DNA of 56,651 nt from Thermoleophilia bacterium (GTDB lineage Bacteria > Actinomycetota > Thermoleophilia > Miltoncostaeales > Miltoncostaeaceae): the NCBI GenBank assembly GCA_028285405.1, contig JANQPH010000055.1, forward strand, positions 1 to 56,651, given 5' to 3'. How positions within the stretch are numbered: position 1 is the stretch's first letter; every line of letters starts with the position of its first letter. Shown here in pieces: positions 23,371 through 33,839 of this stretch. The notes beneath the pieces were generated by a model that saw only the letters and a program-made list of their open reading frames with translations, was not told the DNA's origin and ran no database searches. Made by a program: the position numbers and the translations under genes.

Positions 23371-24756
23371 ATGACGGTCTCGACTGAGATCACAGAGCTC
23401 GACGGAGATCGCGTCCGTCTCGACGTCGCGGTTCCGGAGACCGAGGTCGAGCAGGCGATGGCGCGCACGGTCAAGAAGATCGGCCGCGACGTCCGCGTGC
23501 CCGGCTTTCGTCCGGGCAAGGTGCCGGCGAGCGTCGTCATCCAGCGGGTCGGCCGTGAGACGGTCATGCAGGAGATGCTGCGCGCCGAGCTCGGCGAGTG
23601 GTACGAGGAGGCGCTCGTCGAGTCGGGCATCAAGCCGATCGACGACCCCGACGTGGACTTCGACGACGCCGCGGACGGCGGGGGCCTGAAGTTCAGCGCC
23701 ACGGTCACGACCCGGCCGAAGGCGAAGCTCGGCGACTACCAAGGCATCGAGGTCGGCAAGGCCGAGCCCGAGGTGCCGGAGGGGTCCTACGACACCGAGC
23801 TCGACAAGCTGCGCCAGCTGGCCGGCGCGCTGGTGCCGGTCGAGCGGGTCGCCGAGCCGGGTGACCACATCCGGATCGACTTCGACGGTGAGGTGGGTGG
23901 CAAGACCCTGGGCTCGGCGAGCGCTCGCCAGCACGTCGTCGAGCTCGGCGCCGGACGCCTGATGCCCCAGTTCGAGTCAGCGCTGCGCGGCGCCAAGGCG
24001 GGCGACGAGCGCAGCGTCAGCATCGAGTACGACCGCGACGACCAGCGCGGCGAGCTTCGTGGCAAGGACGTCGAGTACACGGTCCGGGTGGCCGAGGTCT
24101 ACGAGCGCGAGATGCCCGAGCCCAGCGACGAGCTCGCCAGGAAGGTCAGCGAGTTCGACTCGATGGAGGAGCTGCGCACCGACCTCGAGGAGCGCCTGCA
24201 ACAGGCGGCCGAGAGTCGCGTCGACGAGCTGTACCGGGGCGACGTCATCGACGCCGTCGTCGACAAGTCCAAGGTCGACGTCCCGAAGAAGATGGTCGAC
24301 GACCGCGTGCAGGAGATCGTCCACGCCACCGCCGACCGGGTCGGTGGCCAGCAGAACCTCCTGCAAGTGCTCGCCGCCAGGGGAATCGACATCGGCAAGT
24401 GGCAGGCCGAGATCGCGCCCGAGGCCGAGCGCGCGATCGCCCGCCAGCTCGTGGTCGAGGCGGCCGCTGTCGAGGCGGGGATCGAGGTCGGCGACGACGA
24501 GGTCGAGGAGCAGATTCGCGACGACGCCGTTTCGGCTGGCCGCGACCCGGAGGAGCTGCTGACCCGCGTGAGAAATGAGGGTGCGTTCGAGCAGCTGCGA
24601 GAAGATCTGCGACTCCGTCGCGCGGTCGATCACCTCGTCGCAGCCGCCACCCCGATTCCGATGGCAACCGCCGAAGCGCGCGAGAAGCTCTGGACCCCCG
24701 AGTCCGAGGTCGAGACCGGGGACGCCGGGGCGCTCTGGACGCCAGGCGACGCCTGA
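23371..24756 (+). CDS. tig: Trigger factor, ribosome-associated chaperone and peptidyl-prolyl isomerase
   Basis: 461 residues from ATG 23371. The ribosome-binding N-domain has [14 protein letters not shown] (GFRxGxxP signature), the FKBP-like domain is at about 150-245 ([37 protein letters not shown]), and the C-terminal chaperone arms follow (helical to about 440). It folds nascent chains at the tunnel exit. The ATG is only 5 nt after the 3' end of tRNA-Leu, so after tRNA 3' processing the mRNA would be nearly leaderless. The frame is open through the tRNA, but that part is not coding. It is first in tig-clpP-clpX, a common cluster of protein quality control. Confidence 0.95.
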   Translation: MTVSTEITELDGDRVRLDVAVPETEVEQAMARTVKKIGRDVRVPGFRPGKVPASVVIQRVGRETVMQEMLRAELGEWYEEALVESGIKPIDDPDVDFDDAADGGGLKFSATVTTRPKAKLGDYQGIEVGKAEPEVPEGSYDTELDKLRQLAGALVPVERVAEPGDHIRIDFDGEVGGKTLGSASARQHVVELGAGRLMPQFESALRGAKAGDERSVSIEYDRDDQRGELRGKDVEYTVRVAEVYEREMPEPSDELARKVSEFDSMEELRTDLEERLQQAAESRVDELYRGDVIDAVVDKSKVDVPKKMVDDRVQEIVHATADRVGGQQNLLQVLAARGIDIGKWQAEIAPEAERAIARQLVVEAAAVEAGIEVGDDEVEEQIRDDAVSAGRDPEELLTRVRNEGAFEQLREDLRLRRAVDHLVAAATPIPMATAEAREKLWTPESEVETGDAGALWTPGDA

Positions 24757-24793
24757 CCCACGCGCTGCCCCTCGAGAGGAGAGACGAAGCCCC

Positions 24794-25378
24794 GTGAGTC
24801 CGCTGATTCCGATGGTCATCGAGCAAACGTCGCGCGGCGAGCGCTCCTTCGACATCTACTCGCGACTGCTCAACGAGCGGATCATCTTTCTCGGTACGCC
24901 GATCGACGATCAGATCTCCAACCTCGTCGTCGCCCAGCTCCTGCATCTCGAGAGCGAGGATCCCGACAAGGACATCTCGATCTACGTCAACTCCCCCGGC
25001 GGGAGCGTCTACGCGGGCCTTGCGATCTACGACACCATGCAGTTCGTCAAGCCCGACGTGCAGACGATCTGCGTCGGGGTCGCGATGAGCATGGGCGCGT
25101 TGCTGCTTGCCGGCGGGGCGCCGGGCAAGCGGATGGCGCTGCCCAACGCGAAGATCCTCATCCACCAGGTCTCGAGCGGCTTCCAGGGACAGGCGAGCGA
25201 CATCGAGATCCACGCGCGCGAGGTGATCGACCTGCGCAAGCGCCTGGACGAGATCATCGCCAAGCACGCCGGCCAGGACCTCGAGAAGGTCCGCACCGAC
25301 AGCGACCGGGACTTCTTCATGAACGCCGACGAGGCCAAGGAATACGGCATCGTCGACCGGGTCATCGAGAGCCACTGA
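24794..25378 (+). CDS. clpP: ATP-dependent Clp protease proteolytic subunit
   Basis: 194 residues from GTG 24794, giving [26 protein letters not shown], the standard ClpP N-terminus (propeptide plus RGERxxDIYSRLL). The catalytic Ser99 is in [11 protein letters not shown] and His124 in ILIHQVSSG; the [14 protein letters not shown] oxyanion block is intact. The AGGAG at 24776-24780 is 13 nt or more upstream, rather far, so translation may depend on the tig transcript. ClpP forms the barrel peptidase that works with ClpX, encoded 19 bp downstream. Many actinobacteria have two clpP genes in tandem; only one is present here. Confidence 0.96.
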   Translation: MSPLIPMVIEQTSRGERSFDIYSRLLNERIIFLGTPIDDQISNLVVAQLLHLESEDPDKDISIYVNSPGGSVYAGLAIYDTMQFVKPDVQTICVGVAMSMGALLLAGGAPGKRMALPNAKILIHQVSSGFQGQASDIEIHAREVIDLRKRLDEIIAKHAGQDLEKVRTDSDRDFFMNADEAKEYGIVDRVIESH

Positions 25379-25397
25379 GGGACGGGGGACGCGTCAG

Positions 25398-26669
25398 GTG
25401 ACCAAGCCACCAGAGTCCAACGAGCATCTCCTCTGCAGCTTCTGCGGCAAGTCTCAGCGGCAGGTCAAGAAGCTCATCGCCGGACCCGGCGTCTACATCT
25501 GCGACGAGTGCATCGATCTCTGCAACGAGATCATCGACGAGGAGCTCACGCCGAGCGCGCCCCTCGAGGCCCAGGAGCTCCCCCGCCCACGGGAGATCTA
25601 CGACGTCCTGAACGACTACGTCGTCGGCCAGCACGAGGCCAAGCGCACGCTCGCGGTCGCCGTCTACAACCACTACAAGCGCGTCAACATGATGTCCGAG
25701 GGCTCGTCGGACATCGAGCTCCAGAAGAGCAACATCCTGATGCTGGGGCCGACCGGCTGCGGCAAGACGCTCCTGGCCCAGACGCTGGCGCGGATCCTGA
25801 ACGTGCCGTTCGCGATCGCTGACGCCACCGCGCTCACCGAGGCCGGATACGTCGGCGAGGACGTCGAGAACATCCTGCTGAAGCTGATCCAGGCCGCCGA
25901 CTACGACGTCAAGAAGGCCGAGACGGGGATCGTCTACATCGACGAGGTCGACAAGATCGCCCGCAAGGCCGACAACCCCTCGATCACCCGTGACGTGTCG
26001 GGCGAGGGCGTTCAGCAGGCGTTGCTCAAGATCCTGGAGGGGACCGTCGCCTCCGTCCCGCCCCAGGGCGGGCGCAAGCACCCGCACCAGGAGTTCCTCT
26101 CGATCGACACGACGAACGTGCTCTTCATCTGTGGAGGCGCGTTCGCCGACCTCGAGAAGCTGATCGCCAGGCGCATCGGCCAGAACAGCGTCGGGTTCGC
26201 CGCCGAGATCGCCGATCGCAAGGACCACGACCCGCACGAGCTCTTCCAGGAGGTCCTGCCCGAGGACCTCATGAACTACGGGCTGATCCCCGAGTTCGTC
26301 GGCCGCCTGCCGGTGATCTCGGCGGTGCACCAGCTCACGCGGGACGACCTCGTCGAGATCCTGACCGAGCCCAAGAACGCGCTCACCCGTCAGTACGAGC
26401 AGTTCTTCTCGTTCGACCAGACCGAGCTCGTCTTCGCCGACGACTCCCTGGCCGCGGTCGCCGACAAAGCGCTGGAGCGCGACACCGGCGCTCGCGGCCT
26501 CCGGTCGATCCTCGAGGCGGCCCTGATGGAGGTCATGTTCGAGTTGCCGTCCCGCGAGGACATCGAGCGGTGCGTGGTCACTCGCGAGACGATCGAGCGA
26601 GGGTTGCCGCCGACCCTCGTCACGTCTGCCTCCGCGCGGCGCGCGGTGGCGGGCGGCGAATCAGCTTGA
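25398..26669 (+). CDS. clpX: ATP-dependent Clp protease ATP-binding subunit ClpX
   Basis: 423 residues from GTG 25398. The N-terminal zinc-binding domain shows [20 protein letters not shown] and [14 protein letters not shown] (four Cys). The AAA+ module has Walker A GPTGCGKT, Walker [10 protein letters not shown], the pore loop near GYVGED, sensor regions and the ClpP-binding loop region. It unfolds tagged proteins and feeds them to ClpP. Its stop overlaps the valS TTG start as TTGA. Confidence 0.97.
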   Translation: MTKPPESNEHLLCSFCGKSQRQVKKLIAGPGVYICDECIDLCNEIIDEELTPSAPLEAQELPRPREIYDVLNDYVVGQHEAKRTLAVAVYNHYKRVNMMSEGSSDIELQKSNILMLGPTGCGKTLLAQTLARILNVPFAIADATALTEAGYVGEDVENILLKLIQAADYDVKKAETGIVYIDEVDKIARKADNPSITRDVSGEGVQQALLKILEGTVASVPPQGGRKHPHQEFLSIDTTNVLFICGGAFADLEKLIARRIGQNSVGFAAEIADRKDHDPHELFQEVLPEDLMNYGLIPEFVGRLPVISAVHQLTRDDLVEILTEPKNALTRQYEQFFSFDQTELVFADDSLAAVADKALERDTGARGLRSILEAALMEVMFELPSREDIERCVVTRETIERGLPPTLVTSASARRAVAGGESA

Positions 26670-29221
26670 CGCCGCCGGCGGGCCGCTACGACCCCCAGGA
26701 GGCCGAGCCGCGCTGGATGGCGCGCTGGCTCGATTCCGGAGTCCTGACCGCGGATCCCGCGTCGGGCAAGCCGCCCTACGCCATCGCGATCCCGCCGCCG
26801 AACGTCACGGGCGTGCTCCACATGGGCCACGCCCTCAACAACACGATCCAGGACGCGCTGATCCGCTGGCGCCGGATGGCCGGCGACGAGACGCTCTGGA
26901 TCTGCGGAACCGACCATGCCGGGATCGCGACCCAGGTCATGGTCGAGAAGCAGCTGGCGAGCGAGGGGACCGACCGGCACGCGCTCGGGCGCGAGGCCTT
27001 CGTCGAGCGGGTCTGGGAGTGGCGCGAGAACTACGGCGGGCAGATCATCGGCCAGTTGCAGCGCCTCGGATGCACGCTCGACTACTCGCGCGAACGGTTC
27101 ACGATGGACGAGCGATACGCCGCCGCGGTTCAGCGCGTCTTCGTCGACCTCCACGACAAGGGGCACATCTACCGCGACCGCTACATGGTCAACTGGGACC
27201 CCGGGCTCCGCTCTGCCATCAGCGACCTCGAGGTCGAGGATCGCGAGGTGACCGACGAGCTGGTCTCGATCGCGTACCCACTGATCGACGGCGACGGCGA
27301 GCTGGTCGTCTCGACGGTCCGCCCGGAGACGATGCTCGGCGACACCGCCGCCGCGGTGAGTCCCAAGGACGAGCGGTACGCCGATCTCGTCGGTCGGCGC
27401 TGCCGCCTGCCGCTCGTCGGGCGCGAGCTACCGATCGTCGCCGATGACTACGTGGACCCCGAGTTCGGTACCGGGGCGCTGAAGGTCACCCCCTCGCACG
27501 ACCCCAACGACTTCGAGATCGCCCGCCGGCACGACCTGCCCGCGGTGGACGTGATCGGCGAGGACGGCCGCATGACGGCCGACGCCGGCGAGCGCTATGC
27601 CGGCCTCACGCCGGCCGAGGCGTCGGCCCGCGTCGTCGCCGATCTCGACGAGCAGGGGCTGCTGCGTGGACGCGAGCCCTACACGCACTCGGTGCCCTTC
27701 TCGCACCGCAGCGGCGCGCGCGTGGAGCCGCTGCGCTCCCTGCAGTGGTTCTGCGACATGGATGCGCTGGCCGCGCCGGCGATCACCGCCGTCGAGGACG
27801 GCAGCGTCCGGTTCGTTCCCGCCAACTGGGGCAACGTCTACCTGCGCTGGATGAACGAGATCCGCCCCTGGTGCGTGTCGCGCCAGCTGTGGTGGGGCCA
27901 TCGCCTCCCGGTCTGGTACCGCGGCGACGAGATCCACGTCGGCCTCGAGGCGCCCGAGGGGGAGGGGTGGGAGCAGGACCCGGACGTGCTCGACACGTGG
28001 TTCAGCTCGGCCCTGTGGCCGTTCGCGACGCTGGGCTGGCCGCAGGAGACTCCCGAGCTGGCGACCTTCTACCCGACCAACGTCCTCTCCACGGCGCGGG
28101 ACATCATCTTCCTGTGGGTCGCTCGCATGGTGATGATGGGCATCGAGTACATGGGCGAGCCGCCCTTCTCGGAGGTCAACATCCACTCGGTCGTCCAGGC
28201 TCCGGACGGGCGGCGGATGAGCAAGAGCCTCGGCACCGGGATCGATCCGCTCGAGCTGATCGAAGAGCACGGGGCCGACGCCCTCCGCTTCGGCCTGCTG
28301 CACATGTCGAGCACCCAGGACGTCCGCTTCAACGCGGGCAGCGTCCAGCAGGGGCGGGCGCTGGTGACGAAGCTCTGGAACGCCAGCCGCCTCGTGACCG
28401 AGCGCGGTGGGCGTGTCCAGGCGCAGGCGCCGACCCCGGAGCTCCTGGCCGACCGCTGGATCGTGTCGCGGGTGGCCAGCTTCGTCGAGGAGGCGAACGC
28501 GCTCGTCGCCGACTTCAAGCTGAGCGCCTTCGCCGACGGCCTCTATCACCTCGTCTTCGACGACTACTGCGACTGGTACCTCGAGCTGCTGAAGGGCGGG
28601 CAGGCCAGTGTCGATGTCGCCGCGTACGTCCTCGAGCAGCTGCTCGCGCTCGTGCACCCCGTCATGCCGTTCATGACCGAAGAGGTGTGGGCGGCGATTC
28701 CGGGTTCTGCGGGGATGATGCTCACCCATCCGCCCGCTCGGGCTCCGGGGCCTCGCGATCAGCACGCCGAGCTCGCGGTCGCACGCCTCCAGGAGGGTGT
28801 CAGGGCGCTTCGCGGCTTTCGGACCGACCGCCAGCTGCCCCCGCGCACACCCCTGGTGGTCGGCGGGCCGGGGCTGGCCGAGCTCCCGGACGAGGCGACC
28901 GCCGTCGACGCGTTCACGCCCGACGGATCGACCGATGGCGCGGGCGGCGCGGTGGTGGGGTTGTCCTACGGCCAGCTGCACGTCCGGGTCGAAGGGGCGG
29001 ACCCCGGCGAGGACCGTGCCGCGGAACGCTCGCGGATCGGGTCCGAGGTGGAGCGCGCGCGGGCGGAGCTGGCGCGAGCGGAGGGCAAGCTCGCCAACGA
29101 GAAGTTCGTCGACCGAGCCCCGGCCGACGTGGTGGAGTCCGAGCGCGAGAAGGTGCGCCGGTACACCGAGGAGCTCTCCGCGCTCGAGCAAGAGCTGAGC
29201 GACATGGACGGCGCGTCCTGA
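26666..29221 (+). CDS. valS: Valyl-tRNA synthetase
   Basis: 851 residues from TTG 26666, which overlaps the clpX stop as TTGA and gives [21 protein letters not shown], the usual N-terminal block. Further upstream the frame is open but antagonistic to clpX coding. Class I signatures are present: HIGH as HMGH near residue 53 and KMSKS as RMSKS near 517. The editing (CP1) domain has [17 protein letters not shown]. The C-terminal tRNA-binding coiled coil ([20 protein letters not shown] onward) is intact. It charges tRNA-Val and edits mischarged Thr. Confidence 0.96.
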   Translation: MTPPAGRYDPQEAEPRWMARWLDSGVLTADPASGKPPYAIAIPPPNVTGVLHMGHALNNTIQDALIRWRRMAGDETLWICGTDHAGIATQVMVEKQLASEGTDRHALGREAFVERVWEWRENYGGQIIGQLQRLGCTLDYSRERFTMDERYAAAVQRVFVDLHDKGHIYRDRYMVNWDPGLRSAISDLEVEDREVTDELVSIAYPLIDGDGELVVSTVRPETMLGDTAAAVSPKDERYADLVGRRCRLPLVGRELPIVADDYVDPEFGTGALKVTPSHDPNDFEIARRHDLPAVDVIGEDGRMTADAGERYAGLTPAEASARVVADLDEQGLLRGREPYTHSVPFSHRSGARVEPLRSLQWFCDMDALAAPAITAVEDGSVRFVPANWGNVYLRWMNEIRPWCVSRQLWWGHRLPVWYRGDEIHVGLEAPEGEGWEQDPDVLDTWFSSALWPFATLGWPQETPELATFYPTNVLSTARDIIFLWVARMVMMGIEYMGEPPFSEVNIHSVVQAPDGRRMSKSLGTGIDPLELIEEHGADALRFGLLHMSSTQDVRFNAGSVQQGRALVTKLWNASRLVTERGGRVQAQAPTPELLADRWIVSRVASFVEEANALVADFKLSAFADGLYHLVFDDYCDWYLELLKGGQASVDVAAYVLEQLLALVHPVMPFMTEEVWAAIPGSAGMMLTHPPARAPGPRDQHAELAVARLQEGVRALRGFRTDRQLPPRTPLVVGGPGLAELPDEATAVDAFTPDGSTDGAGGAVVGLSYGQLHVRVEGADPGEDRAAERSRIGSEVERARAELARAEGKLANEKFVDRAPADVVESEREKVRRYTEELSALEQELSDMDGAS

Positions 29222-30546
29222 GCCAGCCGGACCCGCTCACCTGGGTCGCAGAGCTCGAGATCCTCGGCATGCGCTTCGGGCTCGAGCGCATGCATCGCGT
29301 GCTCGACGAGCTCGGCCATCCCGAGCGATCGCCCGCGATCCACGTCGTCGGGACCAACGGCAAGTCCTCGACGACCGCGATGGCAGCGGCGATCCTGACC
29401 GAGGAGGGGCACCGGGTCGGTGCCTACACCTCGCCTCACGTCACCGACTGGACCGAGCGCGTCGCGGTCGACGGGGTCCCCGTCGGCATCGATCAGCTGG
29501 CCGCGGCGCTCGCGACGGTCCGAGACGTCGCCCGGGTGCTGCCGGACGACGACCCGATCACGCAGTTCGAGGCCCTCACCGCTGCGGCGTTCGTGTGCTT
29601 CGAGCGGGCCGGGGCCGACGTGCTGGTGGTCGAGGCGGGGCTCGGCGGGCGCTACGACGCGAGCAACGTCCTCGATGACGCCGTCGTCGTCCTCACCAAC
29701 GTCTCCCTCGAGCACACCCAGCTGCTCGGCGACACGGTGGCCGAGATCGCCGGCGAGAAGATGGCCGTCGCCGCCGATGGTTGCGAGCGGCTCGTCATCG
29801 GCAACCTGGACGCCGAGGCGAGCGAGGCGGTGGCGGCCGAATGCGCTTCGCGGAACCTCAGCGGCTGGCGCGTCGGGACCGAGATCACGGCGCACCAGGC
29901 CGGCGCGGGGCTCGAGGTGCGAACGCCGAACGGGACGACCGAGCCGTTCCCCGCTCCCGCGGGCGCGGGATTCGTCCGCGACAACGCGGCGCTCGCGGTG
30001 GGCGCGGTGGAGCGGTTGCTCGGGCGCGCGGCCCGGGCGGGGTCGCTCACACGTGCGTTCGCGCAGGCATCGGTGCCAGGGCGGCTGGAGCGGGTGGGGG
30101 AGATCGACGGGACGACCGTCCTGCTCGACGGGGCGCACAACGCGGCCGGGATGGAGGCCCTCGCCTCGGTCGTTCCTGACGTTCTGCCGTACGGTGCGCC
30201 GGTGGCTGTGGTGAGCGTGCTCGCCGACAAGGATGCCGGCGCGATGATGGCCGCGATCGCCCCCGTCTGCGTGCGCGTCGTCGCGACCACCTCCACCCAC
30301 CGGCGGTCCGCTTCGGCCGAGTACGTCGCGGCACACGCACGCCGGGCGGGCGTCGAGGCCGAGGCGGTCGAGAACCCGGCGACAGCCGTCGCACGCGCGA
30401 TCTCCCTCGCCGGACCGGGTGGGCAGGTCCTCGTGTGCGGCTCGCTCTACCTGCTCCTGGACCTGCGCCGCGGGCTCGTGGCGGCCGCCGCCGAGGCCCC
30501 TGCTACACTCGCCCGCGCCCGCGGCCGGGCCGCTGGGACCCCTTGA
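29218..30546 (+). CDS. folC: Folylpolyglutamate/dihydrofolate synthase
   Basis: Adds glutamates to folates and joins glutamate to dihydropteroate. Walker-like HVVGTNGKSSTTAM, the omega loop YTSPHVTDWTERVAVDG, FEALTAAAF, EAGLGGRYDASNVL and LLDGAHNAAGM are all conserved. No ATG, GTG or TTG lies at the expected N-terminus. The helix DPLTWVAELEILGMRFGLERM is preceded by CTG 29218, which overlaps the valS stop as CTGA (442 residues). The first ATG, at 29269, would remove the conserved tryptophan helix. This is one of several CTGA junctions in the window. Confidence 0.93.
   Translation: MSQPDPLTWVAELEILGMRFGLERMHRVLDELGHPERSPAIHVVGTNGKSSTTAMAAAILTEEGHRVGAYTSPHVTDWTERVAVDGVPVGIDQLAAALATVRDVARVLPDDDPITQFEALTAAAFVCFERAGADVLVVEAGLGGRYDASNVLDDAVVVLTNVSLEHTQLLGDTVAEIAGEKMAVAADGCERLVIGNLDAEASEAVAAECASRNLSGWRVGTEITAHQAGAGLEVRTPNGTTEPFPAPAGAGFVRDNAALAVGAVERLLGRAARAGSLTRAFAQASVPGRLERVGEIDGTTVLLDGAHNAAGMEALASVVPDVLPYGAPVAVVSVLADKDAGAMMAAIAPVCVRVVATTSTHRRSASAEYVAAHARRAGVEAEAVENPATAVARAISLAGPGGQVLVCGSLYLLLDLRRGLVAAAAEAPATLARARGRAAGTP
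30504..30509 (+). promoter_or_regulatory. Extended -10 box (TGC-TACACT) inside the folC 3' end
   Basis: TGC directly precedes TACACT, an extended -10. It lies 39 bp before ATG 30549 and would give the membrane-protein/ndk/maf genes their own promoter. Confidence 0.4.
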
Positions 30547-30548
30547 TC

Positions 30549-31205
30549 ATGGCTTTTTTCGCCACTTTCCTGACCACGACCACAAGCTCATCGGGCGACG
30601 ATCCGTTCGAGACCGTCTCGAACTTCTTCAGCTCGGGTGCGTGGTCGGTCATCCAGCTCGTCATCCAGGCCTTCGTGGTCCTGATGTGGCTTGCGCTGAT
30701 CTACTGGACCTACCAGGACGCGCGCAGGCGGATCAGAGAGCCGGCCCTGATCGCCGGATCGGTCGCGCTGTCGGTTCTGATCCCGTACCTGGGGTCGCTG
30801 ATCTACCTGGTCGTCCGCCCGCCCGAGTACCTCATCGAGGCGCGGGAGCGCGAGCTCGAGCTGATGGAGCTCGAGCGGCGCATGGGAGAGCTGGGCGACT
30901 CGGAGGGGCAGGCGATCGTCGGTCGCATCCTGGCCCGTGAGCGCGGCGGGGACCCGGACGATCCGGCGGTCCGCTCCGAGCTCAGGCGTGCGGGTCTTGC
31001 GACGCGCGAGGAGCTCCAGGACCTGGACCTGCGGCTGACCGAGCTCGAGTTCCGCCTCGGCAACTCGAGCGACGGCGCGAGCCGGCTCCAGAGCCCGGCG
31101 CCGGACGAGACCGCCCCCACGCCACTGATCGCTGACGATGACGAGGGAGCCCGCAGATCGCGTGTGCGCAGGCGCCCCAAGAGCCGCGAGCGGGAGGACG
31201 GGTGA
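30549..31205 (+). CDS. Membrane protein with PLDc_N-like region and coiled-coil tail
   Basis: 218 residues from ATG 30549. Two hydrophobic segments, [28 protein letters not shown] and [24 protein letters not shown], resemble the two-helix PLDc_N domain, with the family's [10 protein letters not shown] block. A helical charged region follows ([19 protein letters not shown]), and the last 40 residues are basic and disordered ([17 protein letters not shown]). No catalytic motif is seen. Its stop overlaps the ndk start as GTGA. The function is unknown; such proteins often serve as membrane-anchored scaffolds, which is inference. Confidence 0.7.
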   Translation: MAFFATFLTTTTSSSGDDPFETVSNFFSSGAWSVIQLVIQAFVVLMWLALIYWTYQDARRRIREPALIAGSVALSVLIPYLGSLIYLVVRPPEYLIEARERELELMELERRMGELGDSEGQAIVGRILARERGGDPDDPAVRSELRRAGLATREELQDLDLRLTELEFRLGNSSDGASRLQSPAPDETAPTPLIADDDEGARRSRVRRRPKSREREDG

Positions 31206-31627
31206 GCAAGAGCGAGCGTTCGTTCGTGATGGTGAAGCCTGACGGCGTGGCCGCCGGGCTGTCGGGCGAGGTGATCAGCCGCATCGAGCGGCGAGGCCTC
31301 GAGGTCATCGCGATCAAGAAGGCGACGATGCAGGTCGCGGTCGCCGAGGATCACTACAGCGAGCACTCGGAGCGACCGTTCTTCGGCGAGCTGGTCGAGT
31401 TCATCACCTCCGGTCCGGTCGTGATGATGGCCGTCGAGGGGCCGAACGCGATCGCCGCGCTTCGGACGATGATGGGGCCCACGAACCCGGCGGAGGCTCC
31501 GCCGGGCACGATCCGCGGCGACTTCGCGCTCGACGTGGGGCAGAACGTCATCCACGGCTCGGACGGTCCGGAGTCGGCCGCCCGCGAGCTCGCGCTGCAC
31601 TTCGGCCTCGCGGAGCTGGGCACCTGA
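31202..31627 (+). CDS. ndk: Nucleoside diphosphate kinase
   Basis: 141 residues from GTG 31202 (GTGA overlap). It balances NTP pools by phosphate transfer through a phospho-histidine. [42 protein letters not shown] and the active-site block [20 protein letters not shown] (His118) are intact. The maf gene follows in a CTGA overlap at 31624. Confidence 0.96.
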   Translation: MSKSERSFVMVKPDGVAAGLSGEVISRIERRGLEVIAIKKATMQVAVAEDHYSEHSERPFFGELVEFITSGPVVMMAVEGPNAIAALRTMMGPTNPAEAPPGTIRGDFALDVGQNVIHGSDGPESAARELALHFGLAELGT

Positions 31628-32190
31628 TCCTGCTGGCGTCGCGCTCGCCACAGCGGCGGGCGCTGCTTGCACATCTCGGAGTCGACTTCAGGGTCGTGGT
31701 GGCCGATGTCGCCGAAGGTGGCGATGCGATCGCCAACGCGCGCGCGAAGGCGACCGCGGTCGCCGAGAGGGCTGGCGTCCCGGAGGGCGGGGGCGTGCTC
31801 GGAGCCGACACCGAGGTGCTCCTCGAGGGCCGGGCGCTCGGCAAGCCGGCCGACCGGAATGCCGCGGCCCGGATGCTCGGCATGCTGGGTGACCGGTCGC
31901 ACACGGTCGTGACGGCGCTCGCGCTAGTCGCCGGGTCGAGCGTGACCGAGGCGCGGGCAGAGGCAACGGTCCGATTTCGAGCGCTGCCGGACCGGCTCAC
32001 GGAGTGGTACCTGGCCACGGGCGAGTGGCGGGATCGTGCCGGCGGGTACGCCATCCAGGGGGCCGGTGCCGCCCTCGTCGAGGCGGTCGACGGCGAGCCC
32101 GGCACCGTGATCGGACTGCCCCTGGGTGCGCTTGGGCGGCTGCTGGAATCCGAGGGTCTTGCACCATGGCTGGAGTCTCGAAGCGCCTGA
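31624..32190 (+). CDS. maf: Maf-family nucleotide pyrophosphatase
   Basis: 188 residues if translation starts at CTG 31624, which overlaps the ndk stop as CTGA; GGAG is 8 nt upstream. The start is forced by conservation: [19 protein letters not shown] is the universal Maf N-terminus with the substrate-contacting SxSPxR. The next possible start (GTG 31696) would delete it. [31 protein letters not shown] and the C-terminal [31 protein letters not shown] are conserved. It hydrolyses non-canonical or modified nucleoside triphosphates and is linked to septum inhibition in Bacillus. Confidence 0.93.
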   Translation: MILLASRSPQRRALLAHLGVDFRVVVADVAEGGDAIANARAKATAVAERAGVPEGGGVLGADTEVLLEGRALGKPADRNAAARMLGMLGDRSHTVVTALALVAGSSVTEARAEATVRFRALPDRLTEWYLATGEWRDRAGGYAIQGAGAALVEAVDGEPGTVIGLPLGALGRLLESEGLAPWLESRSA

Positions 32191-32204
32191 CTCCGGCCGG
32201 TCAC

Positions 32205-32383
32205 TTCGCCCCGGGGGCACGCCCAACGGGGCGCAATCGAGCCGTGCGGCTCGATTGCAACGAACTGGACTTTCCCCCAAGGCGAAGCGCTTCGCCCTGC
32301 GCGTCGGCGACCAGCTCCTGAACCACTCCGGCGGCGAGCTTCGCTCGCCAGCGGCCAAGGGGCGAAGCTCTGCGCCTCCTTGC
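32205..32383. repeat. Cluster of palindromes (REP-like)
   Basis: Between maf and the convergent small gene lie GCAATCGAGCC/GGCTCGATTGC (32233-32243, 32248-32258, 4-nt loop), the 16-bp palindrome GGCGAAGCGCTTCGCC (near 32281-32296), GGCGAGC-TTC-GCTCGCC (near 32334-32350), and related CTTCGCCCC and GGGGCGAAGC fragments. The recurring GGCGAAG/CTTCGCC unit suggests a dispersed palindromic repeat. It may act as a bidirectional terminator. Confidence 0.5.
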
Positions 32384-32596
32384 CTAGAAGAGCGGCGGGT
32401 AGCGCTCCAGCATCTCCGCGTGGCGGCGGGCTCGCTCCTTCGCCGCGAGCGCGGTCGGGTCCTGGGCGTCGTCCTTGAGGCGCCGGAGCGTGGCGAGGAT
32501 CTCGGTGCGGCGTCGCTCCCGAGCCTTCTCTTCTGCGGCGGCCTTGCGCGCCGCCCGTCGCGAGGAGCTGTTGTCGTCCGCGAAGAGGGGTGACAT
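32384..32596 (-). CDS. Small basic/acidic helical protein
   Basis: 70 residues from ATG 32596. After MSPLFADDNSSS the sequence is a continuous charged helix, RRAARKAAAEEKARERRRTEILATLRRLKDD, ending KERARRHAEMLERYPPLF. No family is recognised. It is convergent with maf and divergent from mreB. The longer frame upstream on this strand is antisense to mreB and not coding. A TACCCT box lies at 32613-32608, 11 nt before the start. It is plausible as a real small gene, but unsupported by a strong ribosome site. Confidence 0.45.
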   Translation of the reverse strand: MSPLFADDNSSSRRAARKAAAEEKARERRRTEILATLRRLKDDAQDPTALAAKERARRHAEMLERYPPLF

Positions 32597-32726
32597 CTCG
32601 ACGCTCAAGGGTAGCGCCGCTTCCAGCCGAACTGGCGGCGTCCCGGCGAGGGCGCTAGCGTAAGCCCGCCCTAGAATTGCCTGGAATGCCGGCGCATCGC
32701 TCGGCGTGCCTCGAGGGCGCCCGTCG

Positions 32727-32732
32727 TACGCT
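32727..32732 (+). promoter_or_regulatory. Possible -10 box (TACGCT) for mreB
   Basis: TACGCT lies about 35 bp before the mreB start and 25 bp before its ribosome site. A second candidate, TAGAAT, is at 32672-32677. Neither has a convincing -35. Confidence 0.4.
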
Positions 32733-32756
32733 GGCGCCAGTTCGCGACCGCGAAGC

Positions 32757-32762
32757 GGAGGA
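32757..32762 (+). promoter_or_regulatory. Ribosome binding site GGAGGA placing the mreB start at ATC
   Basis: GGAGGA is followed after 5 nt by ATC 32768, in frame with MreB. The first ATG in frame (32810) is 47 nt away with no ribosome site of its own. Confidence 0.55.
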
Positions 32763-32767
32763 ATCCA

Positions 32768-33811
32768 ATCGGCCTCTTCGGTTACCTGACGGGCTTCGGC
32801 GGCCGCGACATGGCCGTCGACCTCGGTACCGCCAACACCCTCGTCTACGTGCGTGGTCGCGGCATCGTCCTCTCCGAGCCGTCGGTGGTGGCGATCGACC
32901 AGCGCACCAAGGAAGTCCACGCCGTCGGGATCGAGGCCAAGCGGATGCTCGGTCGCACCCCCGGCAACATCAGCGCGATCCGGCCCCTGAAGGACGGCGT
33001 GATCGCCGACTTCGACGTGACCGAGCAGATGCTGCGCCACTTCATCCAGAAGGTCCACCAGAACCGGTGGGCGCACCCACGAGTGGTCGTCTGCGTACCG
33101 TCCGGCGTGACGGGGGTCGAAAAGCGGGCGGTCGAGGAGGCCGCGCTCTCGGCAGGCGCGCGGGGGGCCTATCTGATCGAGGAGCCGATGGCTGCCGCGA
33201 TCGGCTCTGGACTCCCGGTGGGTGAGCCGACGGGGAACATGATCGTCGACGTGGGGGGCGGCACGACCGAGGTCGCCGTGATCTCCCTCGGCGGCATCGT
33301 GGTGTCGCAGTCGGTGCGGGTCGGGGGCGATGAGCTCGACGAGGCGATCGTCAGCTACGTCAAGAAGGAGTACAAGCTGATGATCGGATCGCAGACCGCG
33401 GAGGAGGTGAAGCTCGAGATCGGCTCCGCCTACCCGCTCCGCGAGGAGGTCCAGGCCGAGATCCGCGGGCGCGACATGATCACCGGTCTGCCCAAGACCG
33501 TCGTCCTCTCGAGCGAGGACGTCCGCGACGCGCTCGAGGAGCCCGTGGCGCAGATCATCGACGCGGTCAAGAGCACGCTCGACAAGACCCCACCCGAGCT
33601 GGCGTCGGACATCATGGACCGGGGGATCATGCTGGCTGGGGGCGGCGCGCTCCTGCAGGGATTGGACGAGCGCCTGCGCCAGGAGACCGAGATGCCGATC
33701 CACCTGGCCGAGTCGCCGCTCACATGCGTCGCCGTCGGCTCGGGGCGCTCTCTCGAGGAGTTCGAGGTCATCAAGAAGGCGGCCAGTAACGGCCGTCGTC
33801 GCCGGTACTGA
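32768..33811 (+). CDS. mreB: Rod-shape actin homolog MreB
   Basis: Cytoskeletal filament that guides lateral wall synthesis. It shows [32 protein letters not shown], phosphate-binding [14 protein letters not shown] and [14 protein letters not shown]; to the final GRRRRY it covers the family length. The start is unusual. The family N-terminus (short amphipathic GLF...GFGGRDM) is encoded in frame before ATG 32810, and the only ribosome site points to ATC 32768, giving a 347-residue protein. If ATC is not used, ATG 32810 gives 333 residues without the membrane-binding N-terminus. It heads mreB-mreC-mreD-mrdA-rodA. Confidence 0.95.
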   Translation: MGLFGYLTGFGGRDMAVDLGTANTLVYVRGRGIVLSEPSVVAIDQRTKEVHAVGIEAKRMLGRTPGNISAIRPLKDGVIADFDVTEQMLRHFIQKVHQNRWAHPRVVVCVPSGVTGVEKRAVEEAALSAGARGAYLIEEPMAAAIGSGLPVGEPTGNMIVDVGGGTTEVAVISLGGIVVSQSVRVGGDELDEAIVSYVKKEYKLMIGSQTAEEVKLEIGSAYPLREEVQAEIRGRDMITGLPKTVVLSSEDVRDALEEPVAQIIDAVKSTLDKTPPELASDIMDRGIMLAGGGALLQGLDERLRQETEMPIHLAESPLTCVAVGSGRSLEEFEVIKKAASNGRRRRY

Positions 33812-33839
33812 CGCACTCGCCGACCGTCCACAGGAGTCC

